This document shows, one piece after another, positions 39,901 to 53,000 of a DNA stretch of 64,000 bases. The notes beneath the pieces were generated by a model. That model was not told where the DNA came from. It ran no database searches and saw only the letters and a program-made list of their open reading frames with translations. How positions within the stretch are numbered: the first letter of the stretch is position 1; every line of letters begins with the position of its first letter. This DNA is from Astropecten irregularis (Eukaryota; Echinodermata; Asteroidea; Paxillosida; Astropectinidae): assembly GCA_963971285.1 (NCBI GenBank), contig OZ020247.1, positions 15,520,614 to 15,584,613 of the forward strand, in the 5' to 3' direction. Position numbers and translations under genes: made by a program.

Positions 39901-42900
39901 TCCTGTTTGTGATGAGTGTTGACGTACTGGAATGACCTACCTAGGAGGGAGTAGCATTTGGCCAGGCAGTCCTGTGTCTCACCCAGGGACTGATGGTGCT
40001 TGTACAGAATCTCTCGTTGGACGTTATAGCACTGATGCAGGATAGCAAGACATTCTACAAGACAAAAACAAAGTTAAAAGGTCAAAGGTCACTATCATAC
40101 ACTCTTGAGTCAAACAGAACTTGACCGGGATAGGTGATGTTTTTTTTTAAAGAAACAAATGACACTCAAAAGTTCAGTAAAGCATTATTTAACAACTTCA
40201 ATTACAAGTTGTCCATGGAATGTTAATGCTTGACTGAATGTAAACATCTGAGTATGTAGCAAGCAGTGTTGTATGACTTGAGGCCGGCCTCGGCTTCGAG
40301 GCCGGTCTCGAGGCTGGAAATTGCTGCCTCGGCCTCAGCCTTGTGGGTCCATGACTTGGCCTTGGCCTTGGCCTCAAAGAATTTTGACTGATGACTTGGC
40401 TCGAGGCCGGGACATTTTTTATTTAAATCCTATGTTTCCAAACATTTTAGGGGGGGACAATTTTACATTTTTCATTAAATAAACACTTAAAGAAAGAAAT
40501 TTAGTGTGTAATTCATCAAATGTCATGACTTGAGAGCATGGTGAACCATGCTAGTGCTCCAGCTCCGGCTCCAGATCAGGCTCTGTCATCCATATGCTGA
40601 AAATATAGGCTGTGGTTTTTCATTGAAAATGAGGTTTTCCTTGGAGCCTGAGTCTGAGCTCGGGTTTCGTAAACCCCCCCTATCATGCCTATGATTTAGA
40701 CGAGAAGCTAATACTTTAAATCCCTGTGGTTTTAATCAGTACTACAGAGTACTCAGCATAAAGAGCAACATGTATTTGATATGTAATGACTGTCACCATG
40801 TTACTTACCCTCAATGTGCTTGCACTCCATAAAATGCCGAGATAATTTGAACAAGTTGCCAGCCCTCTCTTTCTCCTACAAAGAAAAAGAACAAGAAAAG
40901 ACATCAACAAGGAGAAAGAAATCATAACATTCATGAAATGCGCCTACCCTCACCTTAAAGAGTATTAAGTAGGATGTCTCCTGGGATTATGTATCTCCAC
41001 TCCATGGTAAAGATTTGAAAACTGCCCATCCAGAACAAGACGGGATTTGGAATTCTGATGATACCTTTTGCTCCAATCCAAGCTTATAGGCCTTATTCAC
41101 GGTGCATCGATCCATCCTACATTCCAAGCAGTGCAATCAAACCAAGGCTTGGATTCAAAATAGTCTGGTACCTGTTTTCTTTTTAGAATTGGTGCTATGT
41201 TTTCTGAAGGATATACAAGCCCTTATATTTAATACAAGCCGTAATTAGTACTTCTCCCAAAAGAGTTTTTACTTTTCAATTGGCGAAGTGGCTGATGGAT
41301 ACAATAATGCTTTATGGAATAGTGTCAAACACAATGTTCTAAAGAAAACTACCGGTAGTAATTTTTTCCAAAATTCTCCAACATTATTTCAATGTTTTGA
41401 TCACTACATCTTCAAAATGTCTTCCATTTGTGGCGATTCCAAATACTGCATCCCCAAGATGATTGGCCAATCGCAGTTCACAGAATTTGTTGACAAAATG
41501 CGCATTTGGAATGAGTTGACAGATTCCGTACATTGCGATTGGCCAATGCGTTGCAAACTCTTGGAGGCAAACTGTTTGGTATCGCCCAAATTTAAGACCT
41601 CTTATGTACCTAGTGTGACAGGCATTGTCCATCCAACTAATATTCAAATTTGAAATATGCCAATGATAAATATTCAAATTACCTTGGATAGAGCTTTCAG
41701 ACTCTGCGTGTTTCTGCATTGTGGGTTTATGCAGAGGCCCACTGTCCTCTTGTCCAGCCTCGGCATAAGAGGATGACCACATTTTGAACATCTGTTTAAC
41801 ATCAAATTAAAAAAATCATTTATTCAAAGAAAAGTGAACAAAGAAAGAAATTGACTGGAGCAGGATTCGAACCAGCGATCTCCGGAATACCGTACAAGCG
41901 CTCTACCAACTGAACTATCCAGCCCTATATTGGTGGTGTTGAGTGATCCCCCAGGTTGCAGCATTGCTGTGCATATTGAAAAAATGATCCTTGGGATATG
42001 GCGGTATCTGCGTGGTTTCATGGCTTGTGACTGCCAAACAAACAAAGAATAATTGACTATTAGGGACACCACCAACAAAGGGCTGGGTAGCTCAGTTGGT
42101 AAAAGCCCTGGTACAGTATTCCGGAGGTCACCGCTTCGAATCCCGAACCAGTCAATTTGTCTGTTTTCACTTTTCAATGACTTTAAAATCAGTCAGTTTC
42201 CCTTGTGGTTATTTGATGATTATAAAAAAAAAATCATTTAGAATAAATTTTCCAGTGATTCCTTTGTGTAAATCTTTTTTGAACCTGGTGATAACTGTCC
42301 AAATACTTGTTCTATCAATTGAAACTGCACATATCTTCTATATACCTGACAAGTGGCAAAATTTGGGCTTTTATTGTAATTTTATTGTGATTCAAAGGGC
42401 TGTTTTAAATAACATTTTTATTACTAGGTAAATAATATAACCGTTACTCAATTTCATGTTGACTTGTAAATACTAAATAAATAATGAGTATATAGAATTA
42501 CAATATTAATACCTATGAATTGTGTATGAGAGTCTGCCGTCAATCTATACTTACCCATAACAGTTTGACCAATCACCTGTCTGCATTTCATCAGGGGGTG
42601 TTACTGTGCATGCATTACAGGTGCAGGTGAAGAAGTACTGTTCCTGAAGCGCCCTCTGTCTCTCGTCTCTGCTCATGTGCTTAGAGTGAGGTCCTGAAAA
42701 AAAAATCGCAAAAGACCAATTTTAAAGAATTGTTGGTGCTATGATGTAAAATTCTAATTGTTAAGATTTGCAGTTATGCGGCCTGAAGAATCATAACGTG
42801 CAACCACAATATATGTGAAGTGACAAACTGGTGAACCAAAGCACTTCAAGAAATAGGAATGTGACTTATAAATATTGTGTAGCAATTTTATACAATACAG

Positions 42901-45900
42901 ATTTTGAGCTTCAAAATAGCTACTTATCTTTATAGATTTTACATGATTTCTGATTTCTTTCCAATATTTCAAAACATTTTGTGTCATGAAGGATATTTGC
43001 TTACTAAATCTTAAAAAAAAATATTACGGTAATAAATTGCCATTTTATTACAAAATTGCCACACAATAATAATAATAATAATTTGGGAGGCTTATCATCC
43101 TTACTCGCAAGTCGCAACTAACGTGCTGAATTGTGAAGGATGTGGCTACAACGTGATCGAGTTGGCAGCGGCGCCCTTGGCTGCCAGCCACATCAACCCA
43201 TATATGACAACTGAGTACAGCCTGAGATCGAAAGTGTTTGTTTTTTCTGGAGGGAGGAAAACCGGAGAACCTGGAGAAAAACCCTCGTAGCATAAGAGAG
43301 AACCAACGCACAACACTATACACAAATGAGACCTTTACAACAATACTGCAAGCAACAGTGTGCCTTTTACATATTTTTCATTTTTTACACAGGCTTCCCA
43401 ATATAAAAGTATAAAAGGAACCTAGCCCTTCCTTGTCAATCCCCTAAGGTTAAAAAAGAAAGAAACAAACAAAAAGTGATATAAGAAATAGAACCATTAC
43501 CATAGCAATGCAAGAGCTCCTGACCAACTTGAATATCTCTAGTGGCTCTTATCATCAACACTGCACCATGGAAACTAAATGAATAAACAAGAATATAACA
43601 GAATTCAGATAATAACAATAACCAAGGATGGGTAGGGAGACATTCCCATAGGGTCGTGAAGAAAACTTAACTTTAGCTAACCTTACCTAAACATCCTCCA
43701 AACCAATGAACTTAAAACTGACACATGTTCATATTGAGAATATTGAGAAAAGTATGTCTTTAAAAGGTGATACCTTAGGGCACTTTGAAATGTCTCCCTG
43801 ATTCCTGATGTGTCCAAAATGTTCACTATCAGGCCTGTCTCTCTAATACAGTATTAAAGGTAGTATCATACTTAAGTTTTTATCAAAGAAATACAGATTC
43901 ATGGGCAAAAATATCAAGACAGATACAGTAACAGTCATCTGTGAAAATTTCAGTCCCATACGGTGCCCACTTTTTGAAAAAAAAAATGAAAAATGCTCTT
44001 TTATTTTTGATCTTTTAAAAGATTGAAAAGATTTCCGGTCGTTGTTTTACTAATTTCTGGATAAATAAACAATTTCAGGCGAAACAATTTTAATGGTATG
44101 TTTCTACCAGCACCATCTTCATACCCTTTAAGTTATATTTAAATCTGTGAACATTTCTGTTTTGGTTTCTTACCAAAGTATGATACTACCTTTAAATACC
44201 TGAAACTCCCAGAAAGATGAGTGATTAAATGTAGCCTTTTAAAAGGCCTTTTCACATGATGCTAAAAACTCTCAACCATTGAGAAATCCTCTCATTGGTC
44301 TGTACCTCGGTCAAAATCTCTCAAGGATTCACCAGGGACGTCGGTCACTCTCAAGCATTGGTGTCCTTTCGCATGATAACACTTTTGCAAAATTTTGCAA
44401 CCATGCGAGAACTTCTCAATGGTTGAGTTTTCTTTTCAGCGTTGTGTGAAAAGGCCTTTAATAATTGCATGCGATGACTTCAATCTCATGCAGGTTTTTT
44501 ACTCCATACATGTACGAATGAAATGTGGCCAATACACCTTTACCATTAAAAGAAACAAGCCACGAGGGAACTTAAACTTACTGCAGTAATTTTAAAGGTC
44601 ATTTGAGGGTGAGCAAAGAATAAAAGCAGCCACAAGGAGATTCGAACCCTATGACCTCCAAATTGCAATGCTAGTGCTCTAGTAACTATTAGAATAATTA
44701 TATTCCTTCATGACAAAAACTGGCTTATTTTTCTGGTATAAATCATTCATAGCCACAAAACTAAGCATCACTTGTTAAAGGTAGTATCATACTTTGGTAA
44801 GACACCAAAACAGAAATGCTCGCAGATTTACGTATAACTTACAGGGTACGAAGATGGTGGTGGTAGAAACATACCGTTAAAAAATTTCCACCTGAAATGG
44901 TCTATTTATCCAGAAATTAGTAAGACAACGACCGAAAATCTTTTTGATCTTTTAAAAGATTAAAAACAAAAGAGAAAAGACTTAAGAAATACTGTGGCAG
45001 TTTTCACTGTTTTCTCAAAAAGTGGGCAGCGTATGGGACTGAAATTTTCACAGATGACTATTGCTGTATCGTCCTTGATTTTTTTACTCATGAATCTGCA
45101 TTTCTTTGACAAAAACCAAAGTATGATACTACCTTTAATAATATGCAAAACTAACACCTTTAAGATCAGAATCCAGATAACTTTGTGCTAAGTAACCCAT
45201 TCGGTGATACCCATTCCTTTTCCCCCCTTCAAATTTCTTACATCTTCACCAATTGTCAGTTTATGACTGGGTTTATGATTAGGCCATGCTGTTATGATGT
45301 CATAATTCTATCAACAAGTCCAATTGAACGACCGCCGTCACCCACAGCTGGGTCCTAAGCAACCCTTTCTCTCTTCAACCTCATCCAGTCGGATCTGAGA
45401 CCCCTCTCCGGGAAAATATGAGTCCCATGGCGCTGCCAGGAGTTTGTAGTCACGACGGATTGGAGGCCATTCAAAGGTGAAGGCAAATATCTTCATATGA
45501 AACTCACTTGTGTTTTTTCTTCTAATATTCTTTATAATTATTCTGTTTATACACACCAATTTTTGGTTTCTATAAACAAAATATGATATATGCATACATG
45601 ATATTTTTTTTTCATAAACTACCTTTTATTTGGGTATAATTATGGGTAGCCGTGTCAGTCAGATAACAATAGAAAATAGAAAAATACAAATAGCACTTTA
45701 TTGACTAACTAGATATAAAATGTGCATAAGCTTTCGTAGTTTTACTTCATCAAATGCAATGAAGTGGCATCATCAGGCAAGGTATATACTGTATATGGGG
45801 GCCAAGTCTGTGGTCTAGACAAAAGGTAATGATGAGTCACTGATGTAGTGTGACAAAAAGCCAGAGTCCCTGTTTAATCCTCTATTGATACAGTCTAGTC

Positions 45901-48900
45901 TTTGGATGATCTTTTGTTCAGCTGCTTCTCTCTCCATCCAGTTCTTGAATCTTTTATTTGGGGTATTTATTGTTTACTTTATTAATGTATATGTTCTGGG
46001 ACTTGATGCCCTGTGATAAGCTTAGGCCAGTTAAAGAGGCAAGCCACAAGATGATTATGAGGTTTTGCGTGGTAAAGAAAGACATATTATAGTGAGGTAT
46101 AATAACAAGGTTCATGGTTCAATTTGTGGATCAATTTTCCGTGAAAGAGGCCAAAAGAGGCAGGACGATGCCATCTGGCCCCGGAAAGTTAAGTTCAGGT
46201 TTTTTGGTAACCACAGTTTAAGTTCCCCCAGAAGGGTTTCTCCCATGAGGCTTCTATATTTATATGAGTCAACAGCTGACAATTTGTGAAAAGAGACTCA
46301 AATTTAGAGAAGGGGTGGGGGTAGTTGACATGTGGCTTCTGAGTATACTAGGCCTCTATAAGGCAGAGATAAGTTTTGCTTTGCTTAACAGCAAACACCA
46401 GGTTACCAACCATTCTCATTTTGTGAACTGGTTCCTCAATCCAGGCGATTCACAATAGTGCGCCATCCATGAGTTTGCAACACGCTGGCCAATCACAATG
46501 CGCAGAATTAAATTTGTCAACAAACTGCACATGTGGAAAGATGCGCAGTTTGTCGACAAATTGGCCAATGCGTTGCAAACTCATGGTGGCGCACTATTGT
46601 GGAACGTCCATATTGGTCTGCTTTACCAGCATGATGTATAAATATTGAAGTGCACAAGAAGTTCTTGCTCGGCAAATACAGGGTACCAGCCAAACCTTTC
46701 ATGCGATTCATTCTGTGTATGATAAATGAATTTTTACTGAAAAGCAGCTTGATTAAATTAGGCCCAGAGAGAGTAAGGGGGTTTACGAAACGGAGGCTTA
46801 GGCTCAGGCTCCGGCCCTGTCTTCAATATGCTGAAAATATAGGTTGTGGTTTTTCATTGAAGCTGAAGCTCTGTTTTCCTTTTCAAACCAAAGAATCTAC
46901 TTCCAAACTGCAGCCAAAAGCCTCTATTCTGATACCCATTATTTTAAAAAGAATTTACGAAATGGAGCCAGATCACTGATGAACCTTTGGCTCTAGAACT
47001 TAAAACCTCACCTTGCTATGACATTGGGCTCACAGGCGTGGTTCAAGAGGCTGGCTGTAGAATAGACTGCAGTGGCCAGCCGCACCTGCTTGGTTGTGTC
47101 TACCACTGCGTCCACTATCTTGTCACCCTGTTTGTCCACCCTTGTGTCCATCGGCGTGGCAGATTGTGTCGTGCCACGGGATGCCCCTGAGGCTGTGTCC
47201 ACGTGGGTATTTTGGTGTCTTGAGTTTGTCATCTCAGAGATGCTTTTGACGCTGGAGTGTATGTCTTGGGAGGTTGTCTGGATGGTCGTTACAGCATGTG
47301 AGTTGCATTTCAGTTGCTGCAAATGCCGCAGCAAAACTGCAGCAGTCTCCTCAGCTACTGGCAAACTGCTACTGTCGCACAGACAGCCGCAGCGATCACA
47401 CTTACATTTGTGGTCCCCGCCGGCAAAATAATGTTTGCTTGATGCAGTTCTGGACGTGTCGTTGTTGTGGAAGCTATCAGGCATGCTTTGGTTCCTCTGA
47501 TCTGGATGGCTTGTTGCAGAATCTGTACAGGTGGCTCCTGGTACCTTGCTTGAGTCACCTTGTCCATGGTGCGTCCATTTTGGGGAGGCTTCAAGCTTGT
47601 TCTGGATGCATTTGGACAGCAGGAGGGCAGTCTGCAGGAAAGTAGGAGTAAAAATTAAAAAAAGCATCTGTCAGTGTAGAGAGAGGAGTGAAGCGCCCTC
47701 TACTGGTGATAATGCGCCAAGTTCATGAGTAGTGGCATAAGGTCACTAGTCTTATATAGGGCGTTTACGAAACGGAGGCTCAGGCTCCAGCTCCATTTCG
47801 TAAATCCAATCTGAAATAACTGGTGGAGGCTTTTGGCTGCGGTTCTGAAGTAGATTCTCTAGTTTGAAAAGGAAAACAGAGTTCCAGCTTCAGCGAAAAA
47901 CCACAACCTATATTTTCAGCATATGGATGTCAGAGCTGGAGCCTGAGGCGGAGCCTGAGCCTAAGCCTCCATTTTGTAAATGCCCATAGACCCTATTCAT
48001 GGCGTATCCATCTTGTCACCTTCCTTGTATCCCCGTTGGAAAAGGAAACACCAATTCTAAAAAGAAAAAAAGATACCAGATTACTTGGAATCCAAGCCTC
48101 GGTTTGATTGCACTGCTTCAAATATAGGATAGATGCCCATTGTCGTTTTAGAATTGGTGTCATCTTTTCCAACGGGAATATAAGGAAGGTGACAAGATGG
48201 ATGCACCGTGAATAGGGCCTATGGTTGGTGAATACCCTGCACATCTTTGTACTAATTTGAGGCTCAATGACTCAGGTTGCTCAAATCACCTACCATTGTC
48301 ATGTTGAAGAGTTCCTGTTCTGTGTGGTTCTCAGTGTGAGTCATGAGGTGGTAGACAGCTTGGTAGTCATTCCGATAGATGCCATCCCTCCCGCATCCAC
48401 TGGGTGATGCCTCAGCCTCATCGGGAGGTGCAGTCCGGTCTCTTACATCGCTTATTGCTGAGGTTGTGTGAGGTTCTGTATCATGGAGGTGTTTGCTTGT
48501 GCAATCATGAGGCGAGCCTATTACCTCCTCCATTTCAGCATGTACCTCATGAGGTTCAGGCTTCCGGCCTCCTGCACATGCCAGTCCTGAGGTGTGAGCC
48601 TCAGCTCTGAGGTGTTCAGAATGTGAGGTTCCATCAGCCTCTTTATTCATCACTGTACTTGCTGAGGTTGTGAGGCAATTTTCGCATTCTGTTGATGAGG
48701 TCCCCTGAGTATCAGCTTCTCTTGCGACACGTTGAACGTGGCACCATGATTTGACATGAAGGAGCAGGCGAAGACTAAGCAATGCCTGGGTGCCGATCTG
48801 AATAGAAATTTGTAATGAAAGAATATCCTATAAAGATATATGAAAATATCAATGCAACATTGTGAAATGCAATCTTGTGAAAAAAAATACAAAATATAAT

Positions 48901-50015
48901 GAAACATGCTCTACACGTTATTTTCGTTGACTATTTTAAAGGTAGTATCATACTTTGGTAAGAAACTCAAACAGAAATGTTCACAGATTTACCTTTAACT
49001 TACAAGGTATAAAGATTGTGCTGGTAGAAACATTCCAATAAAATCTTTCCGGTGTATTTATCAAGAAATGAGTAAAAGCAACGGCCGAAAATATTTAAAT
49101 AGTTAAGTCGGCACCGTATGAAACTGGGAATTTTACAGATGACTATTTATAGTCAACCAACTATCTTTGCTCAGGGTGCCAGTTAGGTTCAATAACTTAT
49201 TAACTGCCACACCAGTGCTCTACCATCTGAGCTATCCAGCCCTATGATGGGGCCTCCCTATAGTCAACTATCTTTGCTTAGGGTGCCAGTCAGAAGCCAC
49301 ATAACTCATTAACTGCCACACCAGAGGTTGATTTCACCAAACTCATCGTAGCGTACTATCAATCGCACGACTTGGGATGCATTGAAACCCCACGTAGCAT
49401 AAGTAGGGTACGATAGATTATCCTTCGTAACTTGAGTTACGATCAATCGTATGGCTTCATGAAATCGACCCCAGTACTCTTACCATCTGAGCTATCCAAC
49501 CCATGATGTTTTAGTGATCTTAATTCTTTCATAGTTCAAAACGATAAAAAATACTGACCACATAAAGTTCATTCGTGAGACCACACTCCAGCCAATGGTG
49601 TGAGTCCTGAGCTGATTGACAGCACCGGTCACTGCAGTAATGGACATCAGCACAGTCTGGACAACTGCAACAAACGACAGGGGAGGACTTAACATTTCAG
49701 AAAAGTACCCTCTGATCTGTCCTTCATCAGGAGACTGTGTCTATCATGACGGACAGAGTATACTGTTTCGTCAATCGGTTCTCCTCAGAACCACATAATA
49801 CTCACAAAAAGAGGTAAGCATAGGCCTTTTCGGAACGGAGGCTCAGGCTCAGGCTAAGGCTCCATTCTAAGGCTCCATTCTAAAATAACACATATCAAAA
49901 TAGAGGCTTTTGGCTGTGGTTCGGAAGTAGATTATCTGGTTTGAAAAGCGAAACAGAGCTTCAGCTCCAATGAAAAACCACAACCTATATTTTCAGCATA
50001 TGGATGGCAGAACCG

Positions 50016-50057
<42 letters not shown>

Positions 50058-53000
50058 AATTAAGCCATCATTTTGAAAAGGCCCATAGTGTCACCGTACA
50101 CAATCCCTGAATGTGAAATGCCAACTTGCAAATGAAACTGGGTGTCGAAGACTGCACCCAGTCACTCCTCCGAGTAAAACCCTACAAAACATCTTCACGA
50201 TGTTGGGCCAAAAATGCAAACTTACGGGATCGGGTTGAGTGTACTCCTGCAGCAGTAGTGGCAGTGAGTGGCATGGTAGTCTGGTAACAAGACCACTGCA
50301 TATGGAATCTCCTTGATGACAAGTTCACCCGCACTGACTATTGTATTGGCCTATGAGCAAATATAAACAACAAAGAACAATATGAAAGTTAACATGAAAG
50401 ACCTGTAACTTAACTGAATTTTCTGTCAAATCTGTTTTTTTTTTAGTCTTTTATATCAACATTTTTTAATGTTAAACATAATTTTGGGGTTTTAAAATGG
50501 TTTTCAGCAAGAAGAACAAGTTCATACAAATGACTGATTGTTGGTTATAATACACGATTAGTTAAGGTCACAGAACAGCACTCACACTTTGTCTATCCAA
50601 CATGAGCTCAACATGTACATAAAATAACACACCTGCAAAACATTTGAGCTCAATCGGACATCTGAGTCACAAGAAGATAGCAAAAAACCTGACTCAAGTT
50701 TTCTTTTACCCCGAGATCAAAACTGTTCTTGGTCTTTGTTTGACTATGGATAAATAGGCTTTTAATACAGCATTTCAGGCAGAAACATTTTAACGGTATG
50801 TTTCTACTAGCACCATCTTCAAACCCTAAAAGTTATATGTAAATCTGTGAACATTTCTGTTAGGGTATGTTAATACCAATCCTGTCCTGTAATTTTAACT
50901 TTGTGGAGTTTGTGCCACGTATTATCTATAAAACAATACAAGTAATAAACTGCTGCAAACTGCTCATCAGCCCAAATAATGACCTGAAATATATCACATG
51001 CTTATGAGTTCAATAGGAGGGCCTGACGCGTTTCGATCGTAGCAGGATCTTTCTAGCCTTTGAGAAAGATCCTGCTAGGATCGAAATGCGTCAGGCCCTC
51101 CTAACTCTAAGCATCTATAAAAGAAGATTTCTTGTCAACACTGGGCAAGTGAATAAAATGAAAATGCAGAAAGTATTTTTCTGTCTGGAAAAGATTTGCA
51201 TCTGAAGTCTTACCACTAGGAACCTGCCTTTGTCTTGAAAGCAGCTCAGGCTGAGGGATGGAGATGCACTGGCGAGATAGCGAGAGGACTCAGTGAGCTC
51301 ATCTACCTCCATGGGCTTGCTGATGATGGATGGACTGCCCTCAGTACTACAAAGATGAAACAAGGTCTTTTATAAAGTCACAATACTTTGCTGAGAGTTA
51401 GGAGGGCCTAAAGCGTTTCGATCCTAGCAGGATCTTTATCGAAGGCTATATGAAGGACAGGAACAAGTGAATAGAAAAACAAATGGACAGATGAGGGAAT
51501 CAGAACAATAGGAGGGCGGATTGGTCAGACAAAGAGGGTAAGGTAGGCAAGATCAAAGTTGCCAGACTACAAAGGGGTGGGAGTATGGGGCTAGGGGAAT
51601 AGGGATAACAAAGAAGGTAATTAAAGATCAAAATGGAGAAGTGGAGTACAAAAAGCAGGAGGGATTAGAGAGCACCTGTAGATGAATGAAAATGAGACAA
51701 CCAAGCATTAATATTAGCCATTTCCTTCCTGGAGATTAAGTCCATGAGGCTGAAAAGTTTGTAATATTTTGATCCAAACTTTCTCCCTGCTCAACCGGAC
51801 CAAGTCCCTGTGGTGGCCAAGTCATTCAGTGCCCTGCAAGATCATGTCAGAAATTGTGTGGTTAGGGAGATTGAAGTGGAGACCCACTGGGGTGTCAAGT
51901 TTCTGAGTTTTGACTGTGGACCTGTGACCATGAAATCATTTCTTAAGGGTACCGGTATTCTTAGTTTCACCGACACACTGAATGTTGCATACGTACCCTG
52001 CAAGAAATGAGATAGATGACATTAGATGTCATAAGATGACATAATACTTTGATTGGAAATACAATACAAGCAGCTTGGTTGGCGATGAGAAGGGGAGAAT
52101 CATTCCTTCCTTAAAGTACAGGATTGGTAACATACTCAAACAGAAATGTTCACAGATTTACGTATAACTTTCAGGGTATAAAGATGGAGCTGGTAGAAAT
52201 ATACGGTACCATTAAAATATTTCCGCCTGAAATGGTGTATTTATCCAGAAATTAGTCAAACAGAGACACAGAAAACAGTTTTGATCTCGGGGTAAGATCA
52301 AAACCATTCTTTATGTTTTATAAGAAAAATTGAGTCGGGTTTTTCGCTATTTTCTTGTGACTCAGGTGTCGGATTGAGCTCAAATTTTCACAGGTTTATT
52401 ATTTCATGTACATGTTTGATCAGACAAAGTGTGAGTGCTGTTCTTGTCTATAATTGTTAGATATTCCTGTATGCAAGATGTACACACTTTCCAAGTTCGC
52501 GGGTGCATTTGCTGCTCATCACGCTTGAAGAAACACACACAGTCATCACCCATTGTATGATTGTATTTACTGAGCATGCTCATTGTATCATGTTTATTCA
52601 TGAGGTTCATTACTCTGTGAGTAACTGTGTGGTCTGGTTAAGTTAACAAACATTATTCTCACCAAATAGTATCTTTTTATGTTTAATTCAACAGATAAAA
52701 GTCAGGAAAACTATATTACAGCAAAGCTTTTCTATCAACCATCTTGTTCAGTTGGCAAATTGTAAATTATTCAGAGGACTATTGCAATTTGCTTAAAATG
52801 TATTTGTGTAACTGCGGTTGTGTAAGTACTCACCAAACATCATATTGTGTCCTACTTTTTTGTTAAGTATCGCTTCTCGGCCTTTTGGCTAAGATCAAGT
52901 GTAAGAACTGTTCTTTTCAGATTGAAATCTGAAATGCTGCCCATTGGGTGGCTTTTCTTTCAATTTGATTTTTGTAATATTGGCCAGATTTTTAGGAGCT

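Noticed and set aside
41288-41791. Overlapping 121- and 135-codon frames on opposite strands
   Set aside because: They read through a foldback MITE relative and across SMYD4 exon 14 in the wrong frame.
45338-45595. Minus-strand open frame in SMYD4 intron 11 (contains FEWPPIRRDYKLLAAPWDSY)
   Set aside because: Looks protein-like, but exons 11 and 12 join in phase without it. I recognise no domain, and no acceptor/donor pair with suitable phase frames it.
46065-46289. Plus-strand frame beginning MRGKERHIIVRYNN
   Set aside because: Possible fossil of a retroelement next to a CATCAA-type hairpin, but too short and without a recognisable motif to call.
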